From contig NZ_VMOA01000020.1 of the NCBI RefSeq assembly GCF_020662345.1, forward strand, positions 1-64,000: a stretch of 64,000 bases of DNA. The letters run 5' to 3'. This document shows, piece after piece, positions 17,782-29,125 of the stretch. How positions within the stretch are numbered: the stretch's first letter is position 1; each line of letters starts with the position of its first letter. Origin of the DNA: Methylobacterium sp. W2 (lineage in GTDB: Bacteria; Pseudomonadota; Alphaproteobacteria; Rhizobiales; Beijerinckiaceae). The notes below the pieces were generated by a model. The model was not told the origin of the DNA. It saw nothing but the letters and a program-made list of their open reading frames with translations, and made no database searches. Position numbers and translations under genes: made by a program.

Positions 17782-18510
17782 ATGCAGGATTCCTTCGATT
17801 TGACGACCCTGATCTTCCTGGCGCTCGCGGTGTTCGTCATCTGGCGGCTCCGGTCGGTGCTCGGGCAGAAGACCGGAGCCGAGCGCTCGCCGTTCAAACC
17901 AGTGGACCGGAGCCGCAACCCGGCGCCTCCGGCGCGGTCGGACGGCGACAACGTGGTGCGCCTGCCGGGTGCGGACCGTGCCCAGCCCCAGACTGATTCG
18001 GCGCCCGCCGCCGTCGCCGAGGTCCGCGATTGGCGCGGCATTGCCGAGCCCGGCTCGGCCGTCGCCCATGGCCTTGAAGCCGTCGTCCAGGCGGAGCCGA
18101 GCTTCGACCCCCGCGCCTTCGTCGAAGGCGCCAAGGGCGCCTATGAAGCCATCGTCATCGCCTTCGCCAAGGGCGACCGCAAGACCCTGCGCAGCTTGCT
18201 TTCGCGGGAGGTCTGCGAAGGGTTCGAGCGCGAGATCACCGCCCGCGAATCGCGCCGCGAGACGGTTGAGACCACTTTCGTCTCCCTCGACAAGGCCGAG
18301 ATCGTCGCGGTGGACGTCCGCAACAAGGTGGCGCAGGTGACCGTGCGGTTCCTCTCCCACCTCATCACCGCGACCCGCAACGCCGAAGGCCAGGTCATCG
18401 ACGGCAATGCCGAGGCCGTGGCCGAGGTGCCGGACGTGTGGACCTTCGCGCGCACGCTCGGCAGCCGCGACCCGAACTGGCAACTCGTGGCCACCGAAGC
18501 CGGCGCCTGA
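17782..18510 (+). CDS. Tim44/TimA domain membrane-anchored protein
   Basis: A 242-residue protein with an N-terminal membrane anchor (TTLIFLALAVFVIWRL), a Pro/Arg-rich linker, and a C-terminal Tim44-like domain from about residue 95, including AKGAYEAIVIAFAKGDRKTLRSLLS and the closing VPDVWTFARTLGSRDPNWQLVATE. In mitochondria Tim44 tethers Hsp70 to the translocon; the bacterial relative (TimA) is an inner-membrane protein of uncertain role in protein transport or envelope. The divergence from secB is conserved in Alphaproteobacteria. ATG 17782 places the membrane anchor at the very N-terminus as in relatives. Confidence 0.9.
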   Translation: MQDSFDLTTLIFLALAVFVIWRLRSVLGQKTGAERSPFKPVDRSRNPAPPARSDGDNVVRLPGADRAQPQTDSAPAAVAEVRDWRGIAEPGSAVAHGLEAVVQAEPSFDPRAFVEGAKGAYEAIVIAFAKGDRKTLRSLLSREVCEGFEREITARESRRETVETTFVSLDKAEIVAVDVRNKVAQVTVRFLSHLITATRNAEGQVIDGNAEAVAEVPDVWTFARTLGSRDPNWQLVATEAGA

Positions 18511-18526
18511 GGATTCAGGGTTTGTG

Positions 18527-19717
18527 GTGACCGGGTTTCTGAATCGGGCGTCCGTCGCCGCCCTGGCTCTCGTCGCTGGCTATCTATCCGGCCCGGTCGC
18601 TGTCGCGGCCGGGCCGCTTCGCGTGGGAGAAGCAGTTCTGGAGCCGGTGGACCTCGCGGCACTGCCGGGCTTTCCCGGCCCCGACCCGGCCGCCTCCCTC
18701 GACGCGTTTCGCCGAACCTGCGCCGCCCCCCCGGTGGAGATCGCCCCGACAGTCGCCGGCTCGGCGGAGGATCTCACCGCCGCCTGCCGCCGTGCCGCGT
18801 CGGTGGAGCCCCAGGAGGCTGGGACCTTCTTCACGCGGAACTTCGATGCCTATCGCATCGTGAGCCCGGGCGAGGCGGGTGGTGCGCCGCGCCGAACGGG
18901 CTTCCTCACCGGCTATTTCGAGCCGGAGCTCACCGGCGCCCTCGTCGCCGGCCCTGGCTTCACCGCCCCCGCCCTCGCCCGGCCGGACGATCTCGTGAGT
19001 CTCGCCCCCGGCGAAACCAAGCCCGGCCTCGACCCGGCCTTGCGGGCGGCACGGGCGACGGAGACCGGGTTCGAGCCCTATCCCGACCGTGCGTCCATCG
19101 AGGCGGGCGGCATGGGGGAGCGGGCCCGGCCGCTCCTCTACCTGCGCGATCCGGTCGACCTCTTCGTGCTCCAGGTCCAGGGGTCGGGGCGCGTGCGCCT
19201 TCCCGACGGGCGGTCCGTGCGTCTGCTCTATGACGGCCGCAACGGCCGTCCCTACACCTCAGTCGCCAAGCTCATCGTCCAGGCCGGACACCTGCCCCTC
19301 GAAGGCCTGACGCTGGCCCGCTGGACCGGCTGGCTCCGCGCAAATCAGGCCCTCGCCAAGCCGCTGATGCAGGCCAATGCCTCCTACATCTTCTTCCGCC
19401 TTGCCGAGGTGGAGGATCCCGGTCTCGGTCCTCCGGGGGCAGCGGGCGTTCCTCTGACGCCGGGCCGCAGCCTCGCGGTCGATTCCAACCTGTGGCGCTA
19501 TGGAACGCCGTTCTGGCTCGACGGACGGATCGCGGGAGAGGACGCGCCGGGGCGTCTCGTAGTCGCTGCCGATACCGGCTCGGCCATCGTCGGTCCCGCG
19601 CGGGGCGACCTCTATCTCGGCACCGGCGAAGCGGCGGGGATCGCCGCCGGCAACCTGCGCGATGCGGTCGGCTTCGTGGTCCTGCTGCCGAAGCCGCGTA
19701 TGGCGCCCGTTCCATGA
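18527..19717 (+). CDS. mltA: membrane-bound lytic murein transglycosylase A
   Basis: A 396-residue MltA. A signal sequence covers the first 29 residues or so (ASVAALALVAGYLSGPVAVAAG). The MltA barrel domain includes GYFEPELTG and DPVDLFVLQVQGSGRVRLPDG, and the C-terminal 3D domain shows its aspartates in AVDSNLW, AADTGSAI and GDLYLGTG. It cleaves peptidoglycan glycan strands to 1,6-anhydromuropeptides in the periplasm. The start is GTG: 18527 has AGGG 6 bases before it, and GTG 18524 is a close alternative. The stop overlaps the ATG of the Smr gene (ATGA), so the two are translationally coupled. Confidence 0.93.
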   Translation: MTGFLNRASVAALALVAGYLSGPVAVAAGPLRVGEAVLEPVDLAALPGFPGPDPAASLDAFRRTCAAPPVEIAPTVAGSAEDLTAACRRAASVEPQEAGTFFTRNFDAYRIVSPGEAGGAPRRTGFLTGYFEPELTGALVAGPGFTAPALARPDDLVSLAPGETKPGLDPALRAARATETGFEPYPDRASIEAGGMGERARPLLYLRDPVDLFVLQVQGSGRVRLPDGRSVRLLYDGRNGRPYTSVAKLIVQAGHLPLEGLTLARWTGWLRANQALAKPLMQANASYIFFRLAEVEDPGLGPPGAAGVPLTPGRSLAVDSNLWRYGTPFWLDGRIAGEDAPGRLVVAADTGSAIVGPARGDLYLGTGEAAGIAAGNLRDAVGFVVLLPKPRMAPVP

Positions 19718-20376
19718 AGTTGCCGCGCAGACCCCGTGGCCTGTCAGGCGAGGATGCGTTCCTCTGGGGCGAGATCGCTCGGCTGATTACCCCGTTGCGT
19801 GGCCGTGCCGTGCCGATGGCCAAAGCCGCGATGGCCAAAGCTTCGGCCACGGGGAATCCCCCTCCTCCGAAGAAGAAACCGGAAGCACCGGGGCTCGTCG
19901 CCAAACCGGTGACGAAACCGGTGCTTGAGAGGGCCACCTCGCCCGGTGGCGTGAAGCCCCCCGCGAAACGCCTCGTGAAGCCGATCCCGTCCCCCGTGGC
20001 GGCTCCGGCGGCTGTCGTCACAGCGCCGCCTCTGCCCGGGCTCGAACGCAAGGCACGTCTCGCCCTGCGGCGCGGATCCCTCAAGGTGGAGGCGCGGATC
20101 GACCTCCACGGATTGTATCAGGCCGAGGCTCATGGCGCCCTGGTCGGTTTCCTCATGCGCTGCCGCTCGGCGGGCCACGCCCATGTCCTCGTCGTCACCG
20201 GCAAGGGCGGCGGGGCGGGCTATGACGAGGCGTTCTCGGAGCGCGGCGTCCTGCGCCGTCAGGTTCCGCATTGGCTGCGCTCGCCGGAACTCCGCAGCAT
20301 CGTCATCGGCTTCGAGGAAGCGGCACGCCACCACGGCGGCGCGGGCGCGCTCTATGTGCGCCTGAGACGCCGCTGA
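19714..20376 (+). CDS. Smr domain protein
   Basis: A 220-residue protein. Residues about 1-105 are a basic, proline/alanine/lysine-rich tail (PPPPKKKPEAPG, VKPPAKRLVKP) of low complexity. The C-terminal 90 residues are a small MutS-related (Smr) domain with IDLHGLYQAEA and the VVTGKGGG loop. Smr domains are nucleic-acid nicking or binding modules; the stand-alone YdaL/SmrA-like proteins of Proteobacteria have endonuclease activity but no settled physiological role. It begins within the mltA stop codon, a conserved alphaproteobacterial arrangement. Confidence 0.92.
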   Translation: MKLPRRPRGLSGEDAFLWGEIARLITPLRGRAVPMAKAAMAKASATGNPPPPKKKPEAPGLVAKPVTKPVLERATSPGGVKPPAKRLVKPIPSPVAAPAAVVTAPPLPGLERKARLALRRGSLKVEARIDLHGLYQAEAHGALVGFLMRCRSAGHAHVLVVTGKGGGAGYDEAFSERGVLRRQVPHWLRSPELRSIVIGFEEAARHHGGAGALYVRLRRR

Positions 20377-20628
20377 AGCGTCAGTCCCGATGGCCGAACG
20401 GCTCGCCCTTCGCTCGCGCGAGTAGGGCTTGAGCGCGATGCGGAAACGGGATATGGGGGAAGCCCCTCCTTTTACGCCGTGTTGCATCCGAGAGCCATAG
20501 GCTCCCCTTAGACGATGCGCGGAGCCGGTCTTTACCGACGCTCCGACATAGGTGCCGACAAGGCATCCGGCGCTTTTCCAACTGTCCCGCCCGATCAACC
20601 CTCGTCCATCGTCGGTTCTCATTCTCCC

Positions 20629-21972
<1,344 letters not shown>

Positions 21973-21981
21973 CGGCGTTTC

Positions 21982-22030
21982 CCTCGCCATGAACCACCCG
22001 CCGCCGGACGGCGGGTGGTTCATGGCGAGG
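21982..22030 (+). terminator. 22-bp perfect hairpin after rho
   Basis: A 22-base arm (21982-22003) is followed by the loop CCGGA and its exact complement (22009-22030). It begins 10 bases past the rho stop codon. No T-run follows on either strand. It probably ends or protects the rho mRNA. Confidence 0.7.
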
Positions 22031-22220
22031 CTTGTTCCCCTTCTCGTTTCATCCCCCGGCGAGAGCTTGGAAAGAGGTGAATGAGAGGGACCTCGATCTC
22101 TCGACGGGCGAAGCCAAAAAGTAGTGCTTTCTTTCAGAAAGTAGTTATTTTGCCGACTAATATAACTCCGGAATGCGGGACGCTTATCCTACTCCGGTCA
22201 GTCTTGGCAGGATGTCCGCC

Positions 22221-23528
22221 ATGAGCGACGGCACCACCATCTTCGCCCCGGCGAGCGGCTTTGGCCGTGCCGCGGTCGCGGTGATCCGCATCAGCGGTCC
22301 GGCCTCCGCTTCCCTCGTCGAGACCATGGCCGGCCGTCTGCCGCCGCCCCGCCGGTTCTCGCTCTGCACCCTTCGCGACACTGCGGGCGGGGACGTGCTC
22401 GACTCGGCCCTCGTCGTCTGGATGCCGGGACCCACCACGTTCACCGGCGAGGATATGGCAGAACTCCACCTTCATGGCGGCCTCGCCGTGCGGTCTGCCG
22501 TCATGGCCGCGCTCGGAGTACATCCCGGCTGCCGCCTCGCCGAACCAGGTGCCTTCAGCCGCCGCGCCGTGGAGAACGGGCGGATGGATCTCACCGCCGC
22601 AGAGGGAGCCGCGGACCTGATCGACGCGGAAACGGACGCCCAACGGCGTCAAGCTCTCCGCCAACTCGACGGTGTCCTGGGCCGCAAGGTCTCCGATTGG
22701 CGGGACCGCCTGATCGATCTTTTGGCTGGAGCCGAGGCTGCCCTCGATTTCTCCGATGAAGGCGATGTTGACGACGCAGCCCTCGACGCGGCGTTGCACG
22801 CGAAAGCGCAGGCGATCCGCGATGAGATCAACGTTACCCTCGCCGATGGCCGACGGGGGGAGCGCCTGCGGGAAGGGTTCGTGGTGGTTCTGTCCGGTCC
22901 TCCGAATGCCGGCAAATCGACCTTGCTCAACGCATTGAGCCGACGCGACGCCGCCATCGTTTCCGCAATTCCAGGCACGACGCGGGATCTCATCGAAATC
23001 CGCTGCGATCTCGGCGGATTGCCGGTCCTCATCGTCGATACGGCGGGACTGCGTGACACCGTCGATCCCGTAGAAGCCGAAGGCATCCGCCGCACCCGCA
23101 AACGAATGGAACAGGCCGACCTCGTCCTTGCCCTCCACCCCGGCGATGACCGGGTCAATGGAGTGGATCCCTTACCCGATCGCGCCATTCCGGTGCGTAC
23201 GAAAGCCGATCTTGGATGCGACGGGGGCGGCAGCATCGCCGTTTCCACAGTAACCGGAGAAGGCATCGACCGCCTGCTTAGCCTGATCGAAGCACGGGCG
23301 GAGGCGGCTCTTGGCGGAGGTGATGCGCTCATCACCCGGGAACGCCACCGCGACGGGTTGACCCGCTGCCGCGATCACCTCGGCCGCGTACTATCGGGCC
23401 CTGCCCTTCCGGAACTCCTCGCCGAGGATCTGCGCCTTGCCGTACGCGCTCTCGGCGAGGTCGCTGGCCGGGTCAGCGTCGAAGATATGCTCGACCGCCT
23501 GTTCTCCGGCTTCTGCATCGGGAAGTAG
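22221..23528 (+). CDS. mnmE: tRNA uridine-5-carboxymethylaminomethyl modification GTPase MnmE
   Basis: A 435-residue MnmE (TrmE). The N-terminal folate-binding domain begins GTTIFAPASGFGRAAVAVIR; HLHGG and EPGAFSRRAVENGRMDL follow. The G domain (about residues 215-365) carries GPPNAGKST, AIPGTTRD and DTAGLRD, and the C-terminus ends in the catalytic/zinc-like FCIGK motif. With MnmG it adds the cmnm5 group to U34 of several tRNAs. ATG 22221 is preferred because GGCAGG is 10 bases upstream; ATG 22212 would fall too close. Its usual partner gene mnmG is not next but about 2.5 kb further and on the other strand. Confidence 0.95.
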   Translation: MSDGTTIFAPASGFGRAAVAVIRISGPASASLVETMAGRLPPPRRFSLCTLRDTAGGDVLDSALVVWMPGPTTFTGEDMAELHLHGGLAVRSAVMAALGVHPGCRLAEPGAFSRRAVENGRMDLTAAEGAADLIDAETDAQRRQALRQLDGVLGRKVSDWRDRLIDLLAGAEAALDFSDEGDVDDAALDAALHAKAQAIRDEINVTLADGRRGERLREGFVVVLSGPPNAGKSTLLNALSRRDAAIVSAIPGTTRDLIEIRCDLGGLPVLIVDTAGLRDTVDPVEAEGIRRTRKRMEQADLVLALHPGDDRVNGVDPLPDRAIPVRTKADLGCDGGGSIAVSTVTGEGIDRLLSLIEARAEAALGGGDALITRERHRDGLTRCRDHLGRVLSGPALPELLAEDLRLAVRALGEVAGRVSVEDMLDRLFSGFCIGK

Positions 23529-23547
23529 GGATGCGGACGGACACTTC

Positions 23548-23568
23548 GGGGCTCGATGTCTCGACCCC
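23548..23568. terminator. hairpin between convergent mnmE and parB
   Basis: GGGG-C-TCGA pairs with TCGA-CCCC around TGTC with one bulged base. It has no T-run on either strand. Its place between two convergent genes suits a shared transcript end. Confidence 0.4.
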
Positions 23569-23630
23569 AGATCACCGTCATCTGACGCATCAGGCGTGAG
23601 GGGAAACGGGGTAACGCTGCAGAACGAGCC

Positions 23631-24524
23631 TTATGCCCCGTTCGACACCTCGAACCGCTTGCACAAGGCGTCGAGTTCTTCCGCCGTCTCGTAGCGGATG
23701 CGGATTTCTCCGCTGCCCAGGTTCTTGGATTTCAGCGAAACCGAAACGCCGAGCGCCCGCGCCATGGCCTGTTCGAGGCTGCGCACTTGTCCGTCGCGCT
23801 CAGGCTTGCGCGGGCGCCCGGGACGCGGCGCATCGCCCTCGGGCACTTCCGCCGAGGCAAGAGCCTCGACGTCGCGTACGGACAGGCCCTCGGCCACGAT
23901 CCGCCGCGCGACGCCTTCGGGATCTCTCACCGCGAGCAAAGCGCGGGCATGACCAGCCGTGATCTCGCCCGCCACGACGCGGTCCTGGATCGCGCTGGAC
24001 AATTGCAACAGCCGCAGGGTGTTGGCGAGATGGCTGCGGCTTTTGCCGATGATCTCGGCGAGTTCGGTCTGGCTGTAGCGGAATTCGCTCATCAGCCGCT
24101 CGTAGCCAGCTGCTTCTTCGATGGCGTTGAGGTCGCTGCGCTGGACGTTCTCGAGAATGGCGTATTCGAGGGAGGTCCGATCGTCGATCTCGACGACGAC
24201 GATGGGCGCTTCGTGCAGCCCGGCGCGCTGAGCGGCCCGCCAGCGGCGCTCGCCCGCGACAATCTCATAGGTATCCGGCACGCCCGCCAGCGCCCGCACG
24301 ACGATGGGCTGGATAATACCGCGCAGCTTGATGGAGGCTGCAAGCTCGTCGAGCTCGGCTTCAGGGAAGCGGCGGCGCGGGTTGCGCGGGTTGGGGCGCA
24401 GAAACTCGACGGCGACCTTGCGCTGTGCCTGCGGCTTTCCCGCATCGCCGTTGTCGTCGCCGAAATCCCCAATCAGGGCCGCAAGCCCACGCCCGAGCCG
24501 GGGCCGTGCCACATCATCCGCCAT
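23631..24524 (-). CDS. parB: chromosome partitioning protein ParB
   Basis: A 297-residue ParB. The N-terminal PRLGRGLAALIGD and the CTP/parS-clamp domain with GIIQPIVVRA and AGERRWRAAQRAGL are typical, as is the central helix-turn-helix (YSQTELAEIIGKSRSHLANTLRLL). The C-terminal dimerisation segment ends the protein. It loads on parS, slides as a CTP clamp and is segregated by ParA. A perfect parS lies 1.5 kb upstream in rsmG. ATG 24524 has CAGG 5 bases ahead; a TTG at 24539 would add five residues. It follows parA by 54 bp. Confidence 0.96.
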   Translation of the reverse strand: MADDVARPRLGRGLAALIGDFGDDNGDAGKPQAQRKVAVEFLRPNPRNPRRRFPEAELDELAASIKLRGIIQPIVVRALAGVPDTYEIVAGERRWRAAQRAGLHEAPIVVVEIDDRTSLEYAILENVQRSDLNAIEEAAGYERLMSEFRYSQTELAEIIGKSRSHLANTLRLLQLSSAIQDRVVAGEITAGHARALLAVRDPEGVARRIVAEGLSVRDVEALASAEVPEGDAPRPGRPRKPERDGQVRSLEQAMARALGVSVSLKSKNLGSGEIRIRYETAEELDALCKRFEVSNGA

Positions 24525-24578
24525 CGCCACCTGCTTCAACTCCTATACGCTACGGATTCACGAGACAGAACGAGAGAT

Positions 24579-25417
<839 letters not shown>

Positions 25418-25421
<4 letters not shown>

Positions 25422-26059
25422 GAATCCACGCGGGAGAGGGTCTTAACGCGGACGATCCGCGCTTCCGACTCAGTACGGCTCGTCACCAGATCGTAAACGA
25501 ATCTCCACCGTTGCGCTGCAGCGGTCAATTCCGCTTGTGCATCACGGCCCTTCGGAAACAGGGCGGTGGTACCGGTTGTCAACAGCGGTTCCGTCCAATC
25601 GAGCAACTGGTTGAGGGGAGCCACGGCTCGCGCACAGACGACATCGACCCCGACATGGTCGGCGATCGCATCTTCGATGCGATGATTGCACACCCGCGCC
25701 GGAGCTTTCGTCAGACGTGCGGCCTCCGTGAGAAAGGCGCATTTGCGCGCATTGCTCTCGATCAGATCGACCTGAAAACCCGGCCGTTCGCGACCTGCGA
25801 TGGCAAGGATGAGGCCCGGAATGCCCGCACCCGAACCGAGATCGAGCCATGTGATGGCGTTCGGCGCGAGATCGAGAAGCTGCAGCGCATCGGCAATATG
25901 GCGGGTCCAGACCTCCGCGAGGGTAGCCGGTCCCACGAGATTCTTGACGCTCTGCCACCGGCGCAGCTGTTCGACATAGATGTCCAACGCGTTGGCTGTT
26001 TCACGTGAAACATTTGCCTGGGCGAGGACACGAGCCCGGTCGTCCTCTTTAGCGGCCAT
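25418..26059 (-). CDS. rsmG: 16S rRNA (guanine527-N7)-methyltransferase RsmG
   Basis: A 213-residue RsmG (GidB). The SAM-binding motif is [17 protein letters not shown], with [14 protein letters not shown] after it, and the basic tail [15 protein letters not shown] is as usual. It methylates G527 of 16S rRNA; loss gives low-level streptomycin resistance in other bacteria. The ATG at 26059 overlaps the end of mnmG by 11 bases. A perfect parS sequence is embedded in its codons for NVSRET, the usual position in Alphaproteobacteria. Confidence 0.95.
25997..26012. promoter_or_regulatory. parS centromere site, perfect consensus
   Basis: TGTTTCACGTGAAACA matches the bacterial parS consensus at all 16 positions. 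It lies inside rsmG, within 2.4 kb of parA and parB. ParB should nucleate here, and the site marks an origin-proximal part of the chromosome. Confidence 0.95.
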
Positions 26060-27938
26060 GGGCTGTCGCAAGGCCGGAGCGGTCGGTGCGGCGCGCATGC
26101 GCCGCGAGGAGGGTAAGCGCGGCGGGTGTCACGCCCTCGATGCGCGCCGCCTGACCGAGCGTACCCGGCCGAACCGCTTCGAGCTTGGCCTGCATCTCGT
26201 TCGACAGGCCCGGAATCGCGGCATAGTCGAGCTTGATCGGCAGGGCCACAGCCTCGTCCCGCCGGAAGGCCGCGATATCCGCGCTCTGCCGGTCGAGATA
26301 AACCGCATAGGTCGCATCCGTTTGCAGGCGGTCCGCCACACGGGGGGATACGCTCTGAAGTTCCGGCCAGACCTCGGTGAGTCGATCCCAGCCGATTTCC
26401 GGATAAGACAGCAACTGGTAGGCGCTGCGACGAATGCCGTCCTGATTGAGGGAAATGCCGTGCCGCGCCGCTGCCATCGGTGTCAGGCTGAGGCCATCAA
26501 GTCTTGCACGCGCCGCTTCGAGCTCTCCCTGGGAGCGGGCGAAATGCTCGGCCCTCACCGAACCGACACAGCCGAGGGCGGCACCACGCGGGGTCAGGCG
26601 CTCGTCGGCATTGTCCACGCGAAGAGACAACCGATATTCCGAGCGCGACGTGAACATGCGGTAGGGCTCACTGACCCCATGGGTTACGAGATCGTCGATC
26701 ATCACACCGAGATACGATTCCGCCCGGTCGAAACAGGCGAGGGGGGATCCGCCTGCCAGGCGGGCGGCATTGATCCCGGCCACCAGCCCCTGCCCCGCCG
26801 CTTCTTCGTAGCCGGTGGTGCCGTTGATCTGTCCCGCGAGGAAAAGGCCGGGCAGGCGTTTGGCTTGAAGGCTGGTATCGAGCTCGCGCGGATCGACGTA
26901 ATCGTACTCGATGGCATAGCCCGGACGTACGATCGCCGCATGCTCGAGACCCGGAATGAGGGCGATCAGATCGCGCTGCACGCTCTCCGGCAGAGCGGTG
27001 GAAATCCCGTTGGGATAGACCGTCGGGTCGTCGAGCCCCTCCGGCTCGAGGAAGATCTGATGTCCCTCACGGTCACCGAAGCGCACCACCTTGTCCTCGA
27101 TGGAGGGACAATAGCGCGGGCCACGGCTGCTGATCCCGCCCGAGTACATCGGCGAGCGGTGGAGATTGGCGCGAATGAGATCGTGCACCGCACGGGTGGT
27201 GCGGGTGATCCCGCATTGGATCTGGGGGGTGGTGATCCGGTCCGTGAGCGTCGAGAACGGTACGGGATCGTCATCCGCCGATTGCATGTCGAGACCGGAC
27301 CAGTCGATGGTGCGGCCATCGAGGCGGGCAGGGGTGCCGGTCTTGAGCCGTCCCAGGGCAAAGCCCAGCCGGTCCAGGGTCTGAGCGAGACCAACGGAAG
27401 GCCCCTCGCCGACACGACCGGCGGGAATCTGCACCTCGCCCATATGGATGAGCCCGCGCAGGAACGTACCAGTGGTCAGCACGAGGGCGGGGCAAGCCAT
27501 GGTCCGGCCGTCGGCCAGAACAACGCCTGCCACCCTTGCGGCGGTAACGAGGATATCCGCGACCTCGCCCTCCACCACCACCAGATTGGCGGTGTCGGCC
27601 ACCGCCTCCTGCATCGCTCGCGCATAGAGCTTGCGGTCGGCCTGCGTGCGTGGGCCGCGCACGGCGGGGCCCTTGCGGCGGTTGAGCAGGCGAAACTGAA
27701 TTCCGGCCGCATCGGCGGCCCGGCCCATCAGCCCGTCGAGGGCATCGACCTCACGGACGAGATGCCCCTTGCCGAGACCGCCGATAGCCGGGTTGCACGA
27801 CATCGCGCCGATCGTGGCGGCCGAGTGGGTGACGAGGGCGGCGCGGGCACCGGAGCGGGCGGCGGCGGCGGCCGCTTCCACGCCGGCATGACCGCCGCCG
27901 ACCACGACCACGTCGAAAGAGGGACTCATCTGAGACAT
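26049..27938 (-). CDS. mnmG: tRNA uridine-5-carboxymethylaminomethyl modification enzyme MnmG
   Basis: A 629-residue MnmG (GidA). The FAD-binding motif is [20 protein letters not shown], followed by the signatures [21 protein letters not shown] and [13 protein letters not shown]; the second signature [20 protein letters not shown] is in the middle. It works with MnmE, NADH and methylene-THF to modify U34 of tRNAs. The ATG at 27938 has no strong ribosome site, and an internal ATG at 27929 is equally possible. It is the first gene of the mnmG-rsmG-parA-parB unit. Confidence 0.96.
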   Translation of the reverse strand: MSQMSPSFDVVVVGGGHAGVEAAAAAARSGARAALVTHSAATIGAMSCNPAIGGLGKGHLVREVDALDGLMGRAADAAGIQFRLLNRRKGPAVRGPRTQADRKLYARAMQEAVADTANLVVVEGEVADILVTAARVAGVVLADGRTMACPALVLTTGTFLRGLIHMGEVQIPAGRVGEGPSVGLAQTLDRLGFALGRLKTGTPARLDGRTIDWSGLDMQSADDDPVPFSTLTDRITTPQIQCGITRTTRAVHDLIRANLHRSPMYSGGISSRGPRYCPSIEDKVVRFGDREGHQIFLEPEGLDDPTVYPNGISTALPESVQRDLIALIPGLEHAAIVRPGYAIEYDYVDPRELDTSLQAKRLPGLFLAGQINGTTGYEEAAGQGLVAGINAARLAGGSPLACFDRAESYLGVMIDDLVTHGVSEPYRMFTSRSEYRLSLRVDNADERLTPRGAALGCVGSVRAEHFARSQGELEAARARLDGLSLTPMAAARHGISLNQDGIRRSAYQLLSYPEIGWDRLTEVWPELQSVSPRVADRLQTDATYAVYLDRQSADIAAFRRDEAVALPIKLDYAAIPGLSNEMQAKLEAVRPGTLGQAARIEGVTPAALTLLAAHARRTDRSGLATAHGR

Positions 27939-28093
27939 AGGGTGATTAGGCGCGACGGGAGCGAGTCGTCAACGAGAAGCGCGACGACCATCCGTGTTCC
28001 GTTGAACTGCTCCCTTGGACGCTCCTCCCGACACACGCGCCGGTTCGCGGCCATCGAGAGGAGGGTGGGGAGGTGTGCGCGGATGAGCGAGTC

Positions 28094-29125
28094 TCAGCCG
28101 CGTCGCCGGGCAGCCTCCGTAGCGATGCGCAGGAGCGTCGCCGAAGCATGAGCGTGGGCAAGGTCGGGTGGGGAGCGGCGGCAGGCGAGAACGGCCTCTT
28201 GCAGCAGCTGAACCGCGTGGCGGAGGGCAGCGGGAGACCAGCGCCCTAGCTGTGCCTCGACGATGGCCTTGCGGCGAAAGTGCAGGCCGCGCCAGTTCCC
28301 CACCATCATGCTCGGGCTCTGCCCCTCCCCCGCGATCCGCGTGGACAGGAGTGTCAGGGCATGGCGGAGCGCCGAGCCGAGCATGACGGAAGGGTCCATT
28401 CCCTCGTGGCGGAAGCGACGATAATCTCGCTCGACCTCTTCACCACGACCGACGAAGGCGGCGTCGATCAGCGTATTGAGGACGCTGCCGGCGACATCGC
28501 TGATCACCGCCTCCACGTCGTCGAGGGTGATCTCGGTCTGGCCCCTGGCATAGAGCGCTAGCTTCTCGATCTCGGACAGGCTCGCTCGCCGGTCTCCGCC
28601 CAGACTCATCACCAGGATGTCGCGCGCCTCACGGGTGATGCGCTGGCCATTCTCCTGGAGGGTGCGGTCGATGAGTTCGGCCAGGGCTCGCTCGTCATCG
28701 GCGTAGCAGGGGAGCGCCAGCGCCCGAGTCGACTTTTCGCAGAGCGTCCGCAAGGGCGCGCTCTTGGCGAGGTCTCCCGCCTCGACCACGATGCGAGCCC
28801 CGGCGATTTCTGCCTTCAAGGCCGCGTCCACGGCAGGGGCATAATTACGGCTTCCAGGCCGTACCCAGATGCTGCGCTGGCCACCGAACAGACCGACAGT
28901 GCCGGCCTCGTCCACGAGCCGGCCGGCATCCGAAGCGAGGACATCGCCGTCGATCTTGACCAGGGCAAAGGGATCGGACGGATCGGTGACGAAACTCTCG
29001 GCCAGACGCTTTGCACGCTCGAACACGAGGCCGGTATCCGGCCCGTAGACGAGGATGACCGCGATCTGCGACGCCGGTCCGCGCCGCAGCAGAGCCTCGA
29101 TATCGCCAGCCTTGACGGCGGTCAG
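28094..29125 (-). CDS. holA: DNA polymerase III, delta subunit
   Basis: A 343-residue clamp-loader delta subunit, if translated from the CTG at 29125. The family's N-terminal block QIAVILVYGPDTGLVFERAK lies between this codon and the first standard start (GTG 29026), which would cut the fold in half. No ATG, GTG or TTG occurs in this frame from 29026 up to about 29258, well inside lptE. The CTG overlaps the lptE stop as CTGA, so re-initiation by the ribosomes leaving lptE is plausible. The remaining protein shows the AAA+-like domain and the helical C-terminal collar. Its role is opening the beta clamp. The start codon is an inference. Confidence 0.85.
   Translation of the reverse strand: MTAVKAGDIEALLRRGPASQIAVILVYGPDTGLVFERAKRLAESFVTDPSDPFALVKIDGDVLASDAGRLVDEAGTVGLFGGQRSIWVRPGSRNYAPAVDAALKAEIAGARIVVEAGDLAKSAPLRTLCEKSTRALALPCYADDERALAELIDRTLQENGQRITREARDILVMSLGGDRRASLSEIEKLALYARGQTEITLDDVEAVISDVAGSVLNTLIDAAFVGRGEEVERDYRRFRHEGMDPSVMLGSALRHALTLLSTRIAGEGQSPSMMVGNWRGLHFRRKAIVEAQLGRWSPAALRHAVQLLQEAVLACRRSPPDLAHAHASATLLRIATEAARRRG

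Noticed and set aside
25980..28151. A 723-codon open frame on the plus strand opposite mnmG
   Set aside because: Same cause: it mirrors mnmG, which has its full set of motifs, and it has no ribosome site or family resemblance.
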